From positions 16,256,034 to 16,320,033 of the forward strand of contig CM042145.1 in assembly GCA_023376005.1 (NCBI GenBank): 64,000 bases of DNA. The letters run 5' to 3'. The notes under the pieces were generated by a model. It worked only from the letters and a program-made list of their open reading frames with translations. It was not told where the DNA came from and did no database searches. Within the stretch, counting starts at the first letter, position 1. Each line of letters begins with the position of its first letter. The stretch comes from Doryteuthis pealeii (taxonomy: Eukaryota > Mollusca > Cephalopoda > Myopsida > Loliginidae). A program made the position numbers and the translations under genes. This document shows positions 52,626-64,000 of this stretch, in pieces.

Positions 52626-53169
52626 TGGGTTCATAGCAGTAGTTTAGTAGAAAACAAATCTATATATGTATAGATCTTAACTATTGTTCAATTACTCATA
52701 TTTTTGAGTACAATCCCACTTTTAGGAAATGTAAAATCCTGGATGGTTGTATTTTTGTGAAATGTTTTTTCAAATTATTTGCTTGGTAGTATTTTGTTCG
52801 CACTAGATCAAAGTCTACACACTCTAGCAGTATATGCTTCACTGTAAATCTCTCTTGGTATGTAGTGCAAAGTATAATGGATATAGTGCTCTTGATTTTT
52901 TTTTTCTTTTCCCATAAAACAAAAGTTTAAAGTAGGCAAGAACTTTACTATATGACTCTAGATTAGAAACTTATTTAGTATTATTACCATAGATTGGTTG
53001 TAATGGTAGCCACTACATTTTAAATGTTAAATGAAACGAGTGGGGACAGGCACAAATTTGTACTTCCTCCTTTTTTGTAAAATGGAAAACGGTAAATATT
53101 TAAATTCTAAATAATACCCATTTGTAATTTATTTTAGGATAAGAAAAGCTTCAAATTTTGATTTTTACA

Positions 53170-53197
53170 AAGTTTTTTTTTTTTTTTTTTTTTTTTA
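53170..53197. repeat. poly(T) run
   Basis: About 27 T, the only long T-run not paired with an A-run in this region. Confidence 0.93.
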
Positions 53198-56100
53198 AAT
53201 TCATAAAAAGATCAAAAGCTTAAATATTTCAACTAAATTACATCTTTTTGGTTTATTTAACGTAAAAAAAATTAAACAATGAATGAATATATATTCTAAA
53301 TGGACAAACTGTCTCATTCATTCTTTAGGATAAAATATTTGCTTCTATTTCTTTAAAATTTCAATAAAAAAGGTTAGATATTATATTTCCACTTACCTGT
53401 GATCTAAACCAAGGTCATTACTAGTTTCTTGACAGAAAATCACTATTTGAATATCTAGGTAACAACCAAACAGCTACTTATTAAGATCACAAAAGACTAG
53501 ATTGGAAATAAATACTAAAACGCAATCTGATTTTTAAAGTTGACTATGTAAATTAATTATCTCCATTAAGAACCACTGAGCTACACACGCAACATAATAT
53601 AGAGTATTATATGAAAATATGCTGAAAGGAGTGGGTCAAACTTTATACACATTTAACATGACCAAACATTCGAAAAAAATATTTAAAATTTGTGCCATAT
53701 TTACTTCAAAATAGATTACTTATACCATTTTGAAATTTCAATAACAAAATAGGCACTTTTTTTTGTTTTATGTGATTTGAGGTGATGTAAGGTTTAATGT
53801 AAAATTTTCCAAAAGTGCATCTTAAAGCCACATTACTTTTTAAGATTGACAAACACACTTCATAGTAGAATCAATAGAATTATTAACTTGTAAAGGATTC
53901 AAGCCATAATGTTGGAAGAATTGTAGAGAAAAATTATTTCATCAGCAAGTATTAACAATTTCAAATCAGACCCAACAAAAATCTTAACTTTTGCAATAAC
54001 CTTGCAAAGAGAATCTATTTAAACCACTAAACTTTCCTTATTCACCAAACTGATGTATAAAAAAAAATCTAATTTTTACTGACCACATAATTCACAATGT
54101 AACAAGCTAGCCCTGCAGACCATTATTCTAATAGTATATCATTACTACCAATTCTGGTCCTGTGTCAGACTAAGCTGAGCTCAATAGTTCATACATGCAA
54201 ATTTTTCACTTTACAATATTAGTAAAGATTTTAGTTTAATGGAATCATGCACCGTGTGTGTGTGAAAATCAACAGGGACCTCAGAATTGAGTTTTATTTA
54301 TTGGCATTCACGTAATATTTTCTTTGCTAGTTGATAAAATCTGAGAATATTTCAATGCTTTTAGTATCCACTCACAAGTGGGTCATGTTTTTTTGTTGGT
54401 TCAATGATAAATAAACTGAGTTTTCAGTTAGGATGGATATATATATGTATGTATGTATGTATGTGTGTATGTGTGCGTGTGTGAGGTACCCAAAACTTGG
54501 TAGTAAGGGATGATTCTATGTGATTTCTAAGACACTGTATTATTATTATAGGATCCAGTATGTACAAATAAGTGAATCTTTAAATCACTACAGAGAGCAC
54601 AATGTATTATTTCTAGATTATATACAGATTTTGAGAGGGGAGAGAGAGAGAGAGAGAGAGAGAGAGATTCTACATTGAGAACATTTTTCTGTTATGCAAT
54701 TCAAATTATTGATGATTAGCCATCTGATGAGATTGAATTTGGGGAGCTGTTAAATCAACTTTATAAAAGCCCTAATTTTGGTTGAAATAAATTTATTATG
54801 GAATAACGTGTTTAGCAATATGAAGTCAGAAATGAAGCATCAAATAATCAACAAATATAACATTCCAATATTTTTTGACAATTGAATCTTCTTACCTCAA
54901 TAGTGTCAAGATTTTGGCCATTATTTTAAGGCCTTCCTCAGATGTACAGATTATATGGAAATACATTTTTTTTACAACTGTGTAAAAAATAAAAGTGGTT
55001 CTAAGAGAATGGGACAAACTTAATTATAATCTGATATTTCATCTTGTTTTCACAATCATTTTTTTTTTCTTTTTATAGGCAGGAATATTATAAGTTTTTC
55101 TTGTTCGTTTTTTTTTAAATAAATTTTTTGAGAGTAATTAGGAAATGATAAAATCTGTGACTGCTTATTAAAAATAAATAAAAATAATTCAGTTAATCCA
55201 TAACTAACTCTTCCCTCTCTCCAGAAATATAAACTTGGCATAACACTTATTGCATAACCAGAAAAAAGATACTCTCAGAAAATAAAATAAACTTTTCACT
55301 CAGTATTTCTTAGTAGCTTGAACATTCTAAAATTAGTTAAGTAAGGCTGACAGACATAAAAAAAAATCAGCTAATCCAAAATGTTCTATAGATTTTATTT
55401 TCAAATGTGCTGTAAAGCATGTATTTATTTTGAGATAACCAGAAGTAAAAGAATAGCCAGTATGCCATTTTAAAATTAGCATTTTATTAAAAACAGTTCA
55501 CCACAGAAAGATTAAGGATTTAATAATTTGTATGACCAAGCGCACATACTTCTACAAATCTCTAACAAAATTAGGTTCACTTTCACAACTGTCACAAACC
55601 GATTTTCAATAGAAATTTTAATTCCTCTAAATATTAAAAAGGTATGCATTGGGCCCAAGTTTGTCATTAATGTTACTCAAACCAAGTGCTTAGAAGAAAG
55701 CCAACAGTATTCCCAAAAAGACATTCCAAATGAATAGTTAAAAAACAAAAACAAACAACAGGTATTTTGAACATCAAAAATGCTATGGACAAAAATGAGA
55801 GTGAGAAGTATATTAAAAAAAAAACCCAACTATTTTGACACCAGTAAAACATTCAAAATATTCATTTAAAAAAGTAAATTCTATGATTTGAAAATTTAAA
55901 AAACAAAACAAAAACATCAAACTTAAATTAATTTGCATGAAAATGCGATAACATCTTCATTAAGAGAAAAACCTCTGTAGATTAAAAACGTTAACCATGT
56001 TTTTATTATTATCTGGAGATGGAACCACAATACCATTATACATACATAAAAGTATAGTTTCTACATTGCTATTTTATTGCCTTGAATAATCGTCCATTCT

Positions 56101-57896
56101 GCTTCCCAGCAAAATACAGAATAGAAAAAAAATTACAAAAAACAAAAACACCACATACACACAAAAAAATAAAAAAAGGGGGAGGGGGCGGGCAGATTAG
56201 AGATTGTATAACAAAAGTTGAGACTATTTATCTAAGAGGTAAGAGTTTTCTGTGGGTCAACCAATCTGTCTATTAAGCTATGGTACAATTCTTGAAACAT
56301 ACTTTTTATCCTACCAGTATAAATATGTACAGAATCTTAAATCAAAGGGTGGTATAACCAGCTTTCAAAATTGCAGAATAAGAGTATTTTTTTAATGGGG
56401 AAAATTTAAAACAAACAACACTTGACACTTACATCAACTGTATTTTGTATATTTAAATGAAGACAGTCATTACACCATGATGAGATGCTCTGAAAACAAT
56501 TGGATTTTTAAATGTATTCATGAAATTCGAAGTATTTTTGTTTTTATACAAGCAATTTTTAAAAATGCAATAAAATTTATTCAAGTGAATAGTCGAAATC
56601 TTGTTTTTCATATTACCAGATAATTGCCCAATAGGAATCCAAGAAATTATATAAAACTGGATATCATTCAGAATCATCAAGATAACTGAATTGTTTAAAA
56701 GGTTAAACTATAAAATTAAAAAAAAAAAAAAAAGAAAAAAAAAGTCAATTGAGTTGATAAGCCCTTGTACAGCAGCAATTTGCTCAACACAAGCAAAGCC
56801 TCCAACATAGATTGTCTAGTTATAGTTGTCTTTTACTCCTAGTAGGATGATATGCTAAGTGAAATAAAGTGGATGGTGGAGAAAGAAAAATTATATATTT
56901 TGGGACTGTTGCATTTAAACTGTTGCATTCAAGACTATTGCTTTGTATTTATCACTACCATTTCACTTGAACCAGTTGAATCCTTGCTAGGATAGAAATT
57001 CTGATACCCCAACCCTATACAAATACTTTAAAGTAAAAATTTAGTTTTTAGAGATTTTACCTCACAGGATGATATAAGAGAGAGAGAGAGAACAACAAGT
57101 TAATTGTAGGCTTACAGGAATTAAGTAACTCAGCTGTGATAACATTCAGTTCCTTATAAATTATATTAATTAGTACTATCTGCTGAATTTAATTCTTTTA
57201 ATATTTTCAGTTTGAATGTTCCAGTAAACTCAAATGTTGGTGTTAAATTCACTTGCCAAAAATAAGTGATTAATCTGCAAATATTTAGCAACGACTGATC
57301 ATAAATATAACACATTAAGTTAATTTTTTTGTTTCATCTGTGAAATATTATACATATAAACAAAACCTCAAAAAGTGGAAAAAAAAAATTTTGGACTGGG
57401 ATCTTTCAGTTTTTACAAATACTAAGATGATAGAAGCCATTTCCTAATCATGTTTGATAGGATACATGTGAACAAAATCTACTTTAAAATAAAATGGTAG
57501 CCATCAGAAGCTAAATCCCAAGTAGTCATTTACTAATCTTAACTTAGTTTAGCACAAAGCCAGTAATATGGGGCACCCAATGATTTGTTACTCATACCAA
57601 TCAAGGCAGCCAAAGCAGGATCTCAAGTACAAAGAATACTTCAAAGAAAAATTTGCTTATTCATAACCACCAAAGAGTGTATGTTACCTGTAATATGGAT
57701 TCTACTTTTGATGGTCAACTATTAGATTAATAAATAAATAAAAAACTATAAGCAAGGCATCTCAGTACACTTATTAATTTTGGTGGTGTTCAATTAAAAG
57801 TATCATTTTAGGTTAAATATTAGTATATTGGATTAGCAGCACAATTGATTGTTTTTCATAAAACAATTTACAAAAGCAACTGCTGAATTTTTTTTC

Positions 57897-57901
<5 letters not shown>

Positions 57902-57928
<27 letters not shown>
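57902..57928. repeat. poly(A) run
   Basis: About 27 A. Confidence 0.93.
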
Positions 57929-58681
57929 TGATGTGAGAATTTATTTTATTGTAACATCTGATTCAGTGCTGATATTTTTTTTTCTTCAGTTGGTAAATTG
58001 ATTATGTATGATTAAAATACAAAATAAAATGATTAAGAAAATAAATAGACCCAGACAGTATACCATCAACAAATTAAAAATTAAGTGAGGTAGCTTTTAT
58101 TATCTAAATGTTTGGTAGTTTATTTTATAAAATAAGGTTATTTCTGTGAATATTGAATTAAAAGTTGTATTCTGGTATTGTCCACATTTTTAAAGCTAAT
58201 ACCTGCCCCCAAAATATAGTAGAAGTCACTGGGCATGCAAGGCTCTCTTAATATCATTATAAAAGATTTGTCATCAGCCATTTGAATTTTGGGGTTTAGT
58301 TAAAAGGTATTTTCTTTCAGTTTTAGTGTAAAATTCTTCTGTAAAACATTCATTCTTATTTGAGGATTTTGGCCCTTTCAATTCAAGAATCAGATCATAA
58401 GTAATAACCTTAATTTTAATTTATTTCTGTAACTAAATGAATATTGAATTATTAACCCAAAGGAACCTAAAACTAGGATTTAAATTTTCAGTCAATACTA
58501 ATTTCTGAATATAAAACTTTAAACCACATAAGCAAGTTATTTCCAAATCCTATTTTTTTTAGGTTGAAGAGCATATTGAACTGAATTTCATTTTAATGCA
58601 TAGAAAATTCAAGAAACAATTACTTCTGTATAGTCAACCATTAAGACAGCACTTGTTCATTGATTTGAAAGATTGTCTACA

Positions 58682-58682
<1 letters not shown>

Positions 58683-58721
<39 letters not shown>
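58683..58721. repeat. poly(A) run
   Basis: About 38 A, ending in GGACGTG. Confidence 0.95.
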
Positions 58722-58722
<1 letters not shown>

Positions 58723-61700
58723 ACGTGCAAGCAAGCAGTTTCATTTGCAGGAGGATAACTAGAAATTGTCAATTACTTGAGTTTACTAAATAAAAAGAAA
58801 AAAATAACTCTTGAAAAATTGACATTTTGAAAATGTTAAATTTTTGATAAGCAAACGATTTTTTGCAACTTAAAGCTTAAATATGATGTATATAATATTC
58901 AAAAGGTAAATTTAAAAAAAAAAAAAATATATTTTTAAATTTGAACATTGCTTTTGATTTCAATAAACGCCTAAGCAGAATTTTAGCTAAATTGTTCCAC
59001 AAAAAAATGAAAATAAATAAAATAAAACTAGAAAACGGAACAAACCATAGTACTTTACTGGTTATGTGTTAAGTTTAAATCATTTTAATATTGGTCATAA
59101 ATTTTTTTTTAAAAATGCAAGGAAAAGTAAGCAAATTGTTGATGATCACATGCAAATTATCTACAAATTATATATATATATATATACACAATTTTTTAAT
59201 CATTATATACAAGACTATCTTCTAAACAAAACATTCAATTACAGGCAAAATGGCCAATAACCGACAGATTTTTAAAATTTAAAAAATTTTTTTTTTTCAA
59301 TTTTTTAAATCCAATCAAAAGTGAGTTTTGTTTGTTTCACTGATTAACAAAGCAAACAAGACTCGCTCCATATGGATTTCATTGTAAACAACCATTTCAT
59401 AACAAAAAGGCTGATAATCCAACAAATACTGATGACAACTGACAGTGCTTAGAGAAAAATTACAGAATTTTGCAAAGTAAATAGAAAATTGATAAATGCA
59501 CATAAAAGTAGTACAAAATCATAATATCATTTGGGGGGAAAAAAAAAAATCCACACCAATAATGGAGAAACTGTAAAACTTAAGAGGCTGCAACATGATA
59601 TTAACTGTAGTAGGGACTGCTATAATGAGTAGGTAATTAGTAATTAGAAAAAAAAAAAAAAAAAAAAAAAAAACTTTTTTTTACATTTCTCATACTGAAG
59701 GTAAATGATAAAACCGAATGATTATATAAAGTGCAGCTATTTTGTTTCTATAGCTACCTATGATTATTTGAATGTCACATTTCAAATTATGTTTGATAGT
59801 TTATACACTTGTAGGAGGGAAGGAGGAAAAAAAAAGAAAAAAAAAAAAAGAAAAAAGAAAAAAAGCATAAGCTGTGAAAACTTGAGAAGAGAGAAAAGGA
59901 AAGAGAAAGGAGAAAAAACATTTTTTTGTCAAGAGATAAATGAGAAGTATGAGTTTTCTCAATTTACTACCTCCAACTAAAGAATCTACAAGCTGTGGAA
60001 TCTAGTAAGTTTTTAAAACTAAAGTAGACAATCTAACTAGTTTATGTATCTATAATATATTAAGAATCAATGAATATTAGAACATTACTTACTATATAAT
60101 GTTTTAATAGGCTTTAAATGTTTACATGTAAGCAATCAAGTGAATTCAAATTTGAGATAATTAAAATATATATTTTCCAAATATAGTTTATAGTGAAGTT
60201 TGTTCATCGAAAAGCAACAACTAAAAAAATTGTATACCCTAAACTTTTCTGAAAATTAATTTTAAGTAGGGTTAGATGGTGGCGTAGTCAACTATTCAAT
60301 TGAAATGATGTTCTGACATTTTCCCTAATCTAGAAGGATACACCCAGCAGAAAATTCAACAATGGAGGAAGGGGAGAGAGAAAAAAAAAAAAATTTTTTT
60401 TTTTTTTTTTTTTTTAAAAGGAAGGTGTATACAAAAGCAAAAATGAAATGGTAACATTTTAAAATATTTTCAGTTATAGTTAAAAAATTAAAAAAAAAAA
60501 AGATTAAAAAATAAAAATAAAATTCAAAACTATTTTAGAGAAAGCTCTGGTTCCTGAACAGAGTCAAACAGTAAATGTGGATCAATCCAGCCACAACAGT
60601 TAAACATTTAGGCCAAGCCCAATAGACTGGTGCAAAGCAAGAAAATGACAATGTTCATGTGACAGTTGTATAAATGTATCCGTAGTGAATGCAAGGTGTA
60701 TGTGAGAAGTAGCAGTAGCAATGAGTGTGGTGACAGTGGCTGTGGGGGATAGCAAACCTACCAAGCCATCAACATCCACTAAAATCTGATAGTGCCACAA
60801 ATATTGCACATTATCAAGATTGTTTATGAACATTTTTGCAGGGCAATGTGGATGGAAATGACTCCCCATTATTCTTTGCCAAGATATCAAGTACAGTTCA
60901 TGTTTGTGGATGGGATTAATAATAACAGGAGGGGAATACATGCTTTTTAATTATTAAAACAAATACATAAAAAATTAAATATTTTACCAACCAGAAAATT
61001 TATGAGTAAAGCTAACTTGACATTTCAGCAATATCACAATTAGGACAACATACAATGTTATTTTGTCAATTTCATTTCCCCTAAAGCTTTAAAATATAAA
61101 ATCCAAAGCATAAAACTAAAGTAACTGCCAATGTACAATTCAGTGTAGTTACAGAATAAAGTAAACCCATTATTCAAGCAAGTTAACACATTAGATGAGT
61201 TAGACTAAATATGCACAAATTGCTATTTTAATATATCTTTTTAAAATCTAGTCATGTTTGGTATTAAAAACCTCCATTTTTATTGCTAAATAGTCAATTT
61301 AATAAATCATTACCTATGATAAGTGTTTCAAGAACTAGATAACTTGGCAGGAACTTTTGGGGGTTTCGTTAGTTTTGCAGCATTTTTTTTTCTTTTTCAA
61401 AATAACATTAAATTAAATTTTTTATTTTCCTGGATTAATTTTACAACTGTCACATGGTCAATTCATAGGAATCAATGTAAATAAACTCTGCATAGGGAAT
61501 TCAGATTTTTATTTCTTTGTTTTGTACAAAATAAATCATGCTAATAAATACTTTGTATCACGCTAAATGCCACAATCAATAGTGAAATAATCAAAATGTG
61601 GATGTAAAATATTTATCACTAAAAATGTAATGAACATCCACCCAAAAGCATTAGATCTCATGTCATGTTGGCTGCACAAGTGTCTTGATTAATCATAAAT

Positions 61701-64000
61701 TTAAAATTATTATAAACTGACCTAGAAAAATTGATAAGCTCTTTTTCATATTAACTTTTCCACCATTGATATTTCAATTTAACAAAATTAGAAAATAACC
61801 TAAATGGTCAGTCATTGATGACTGACAAATTCTAAACAATGACTTAACATTTAAAAAAAAAAAAAATTTTTTTTTTGACTATTGTCATTTTAAAATCCTA
61901 GTAACTGCATTTATAATCAATTTTCTTTAAATTACAAATTTGAAGTCTACAGAAAATTAGAATAATTTTGTAATTAATATTTTAAGTCATTTAACATTGT
62001 AAAAACCATTTCACAATACTACAGCCAAATATTAACAAAAGTTAAACCACCACTTGTGGTAGCAATCTAGAAAGTTTAAGCAATGTTCCTAACATATTCA
62101 ATATATTGAGACATTCCATGTTGCTTTTTGAAAATTCAATTATTTTTCTGATTCAGAGGTTCACTAATTGCCTTTTAAGCAAATCAATTAGCAGAAAAGA
62201 TTTAATAAGCTTATTTTGTAATTACTTAATGGTTAACTCACTAAACATGGAATGTCTCAAAGTTTTCTTTTAAATCAAAATATTATAAGTGACAAAAGAA
62301 TATTTAGAATGGTTGGTACTCACCATGAATGTGTGACACTAATGTTTTAAGCATACTGAGGATAGAATCATGTCTGAAACAGGGGACTCAATTCCAGAAA
62401 CATTTATGATACATGCATGGCGCCAACACTGGATTGGAATACAATGATAGTTTGGTTAAAATCTAATCAATAGAAAAATAGTTACAACTGGAATTATTGT
62501 CATCATCGGCAATCCAATAAGGGGTCACAGACAACAGATATTGGAGGCCATATCTATCCAGTTTAATTTTCCAAGAAAGAATAAAAGTATTAATATATAA
62601 TACCAGTGTCTTGCACAAGATATTATTGGCATAAAATTTAAGACAGTTAAAGTTGTTTATAATTCCAGTAATTATAAACTTTATTAAATCTGATTATGTG
62701 GATTGAATTCACACCATAATCAGAGCTAGACATTTGCTCCTGAAATTTCAAAAGCTTTACATTTTTGTTACATCTAAGCATAACTATTTTGTCAAAGGGA
62801 GAATAAATATCTAGGTATACTATAACAAATTTTTAAATAAATTACAAGAGCAATAAACAAATTATGCATGAGAACCATTAAATACTGAGCTGATTTTAAT
62901 AATAAATAAGTGGGGACATACCCAGAACTCATTCCTACTTAAAAGATAATTTCAGATACCACAACAATATCTTAAACTAAAAAGTATTGTAATCTAAATT
63001 TATTTTGATTTATAACAGTAAAAAGGTAGGCATTCAAAATATTTTTTAACACCACTACAGTTTTAAAAACAAAAAGGTGATAAAAGATGATATTAAAATG
63101 AGTTTTGGGAATAAGTAAAGACCAAAATATGATTACCAATCACAAACACTTGCAAAACATATCCTATGTGAACATCAAAATTGAGCTATTCAATGGTCTA
63201 GTTTTGATTATTTGAATCTTACAAAGCCAATATACTATGGCTATGTCACATGGGATTTTTAAAACTGTCTTTTTGGAATTATTTTCTTCAAGTTGAGTTG
63301 TGAATGTTCTTTCACTGTTCTTGTCCTCTCTGCAACCAGCACTAATGGAAAATACAACTACATATACACTTGGCTGAGAAAGGCTTAGATGAATATGATG
63401 GTTACTTAAGAGCAAATGAAACGAGTATTTTAGTAATAGTTAATTGAAGATACAGGATATATCTTATTGATTAGATATTTTTAATAATTCACTTAACTGG
63501 ATTTAATAATGATTGCATATCAAAACATGAACACATTTGCAAATAAGGCTTCCATAAATAAAACTAATTCAAATATAGACTTAAATGAATGCAACAATTC
63601 AATAAAGCAAACATGAAATCAATGTTCAAAGGATTTATATAGATAAAGCAAAATATTTTTCAAGTTTGAGAAACCTTAGTAAACATACCAAGAGAGATTG
63701 TGGTTGTTGCAATACCAGCAGGATCCAATGGGATTTCTTGATCCAAGCTAAGCATGGCTCCACTAGACATGTGTATGTGTGTGGGTGTGTGTGACTGGCA
63801 ACCCAAACCCACTGCTTCAAGTATTCAGAGGTCAACAAGGAATAAGGCAACTGATAGTTTAGTAATAACATAGTGAGACCAATGCATACAGGTCATTGAT
63901 AGAGATTGAGAAAGAGAGAGAGAGAGAGAGAGAAAAAAAAATAAAATAAAAATAAAATACAAAAAAATACAAACAAAAACAAAACAAAAAAAAAAAAAAA

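Larger units (their letters stand above)
46830..64000. other. AT-rich region nearly free of recognised repeats, no supported gene
   Basis: No SINE C/D, LINE, Helitron or LTR copies are seen. Exceptions are repeat I (51.55-51.88 kb), a short repeat-B end (52.57-52.62 kb), a TA run (48.52-48.56 kb), (ATGT)n at 54.44-54.48 kb, (GA)n at 54.64-54.67 kb and many A-runs. Short open frames (for example a 113-codon minus-strand frame at 60600-60941) match nothing I know. It could be an intron or a long 3' UTR, but the sequence alone does not show it. Confidence 0.5.

Noticed and set aside
60600..60941. 113-codon minus-strand ORF as a host gene
   Set aside because: No recognisable domain, no splice or promoter context, AT-rich surroundings; the length is possible by chance in 17 kb of this sequence.

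Overview
The window is animal DNA that is almost entirely repeat-derived. It is AT-rich and full of long microsatellites (TA, TC, GA, GAAA, ATT). It holds tRNA-derived SINEs, LINE 3' ends, a DIRS-type element, mariner and Tc1 remnants, and foldback elements. The mix best fits a mollusc, possibly a cephalopod; this is inference from repeat content only. I found no host protein-coding exon that I could support. The only long, non-repetitive open frame is the 318-residue ORF inside a young LTR element (11321-12277).

Layout. 1-9.7 kb: SINEs, two LINE fragments (one split by a foldback element), a ~470 bp dispersed repeat in opposite orientations at 3.9 and 8.0 kb, a large inverted-repeat block (7.3-8.9 kb) and a GAAA satellite (6.1-6.6 kb). 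9.7-13.4 kb: an LTR element whose 505 and 504 bp LTRs differ only by one base in a C run, with a 4 bp target duplication. 14-15.6 kb: a repeat invaded by a SINE, whose TA tail was then invaded by a Helitron. 16-17.7 kb: two ~600 bp direct repeats that each carry a CTCF-like motif. 17.7-21.9 kb: LINE and Tc1 remains. 22-30 kb: a second Helitron, a mariner in TA repeats, and most of the hammerhead-ribozyme-like motifs. 30.4-33.6 kb: a broken DIRS element on the minus strand. 33.6-46.8 kb: more SINEs, foldback elements and LINE ends. 46.8-64 kb: AT-rich DNA nearly free of recognised repeats, with long A-runs that lie mostly on the plus strand.

Two signals stand out. First, hammerhead (type I) ribozyme cores occur in several repeats (24.1, 25.9, 27.8, 28.5, 29.35 and 40.4 kb). 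Two of them lie directly downstream of a tRNA-like Pol III head, which gives a SINE-plus-ribozyme layout. Second, the 9.7-13.4 kb LTR element is very young, lacks any reverse transcriptase, and carries one unrecognised ORF. A unifying theme is that the TA tails of SINE-like elements appear to have served as landing sites for TA/AT-targeting transposons (mariner, Helitron).
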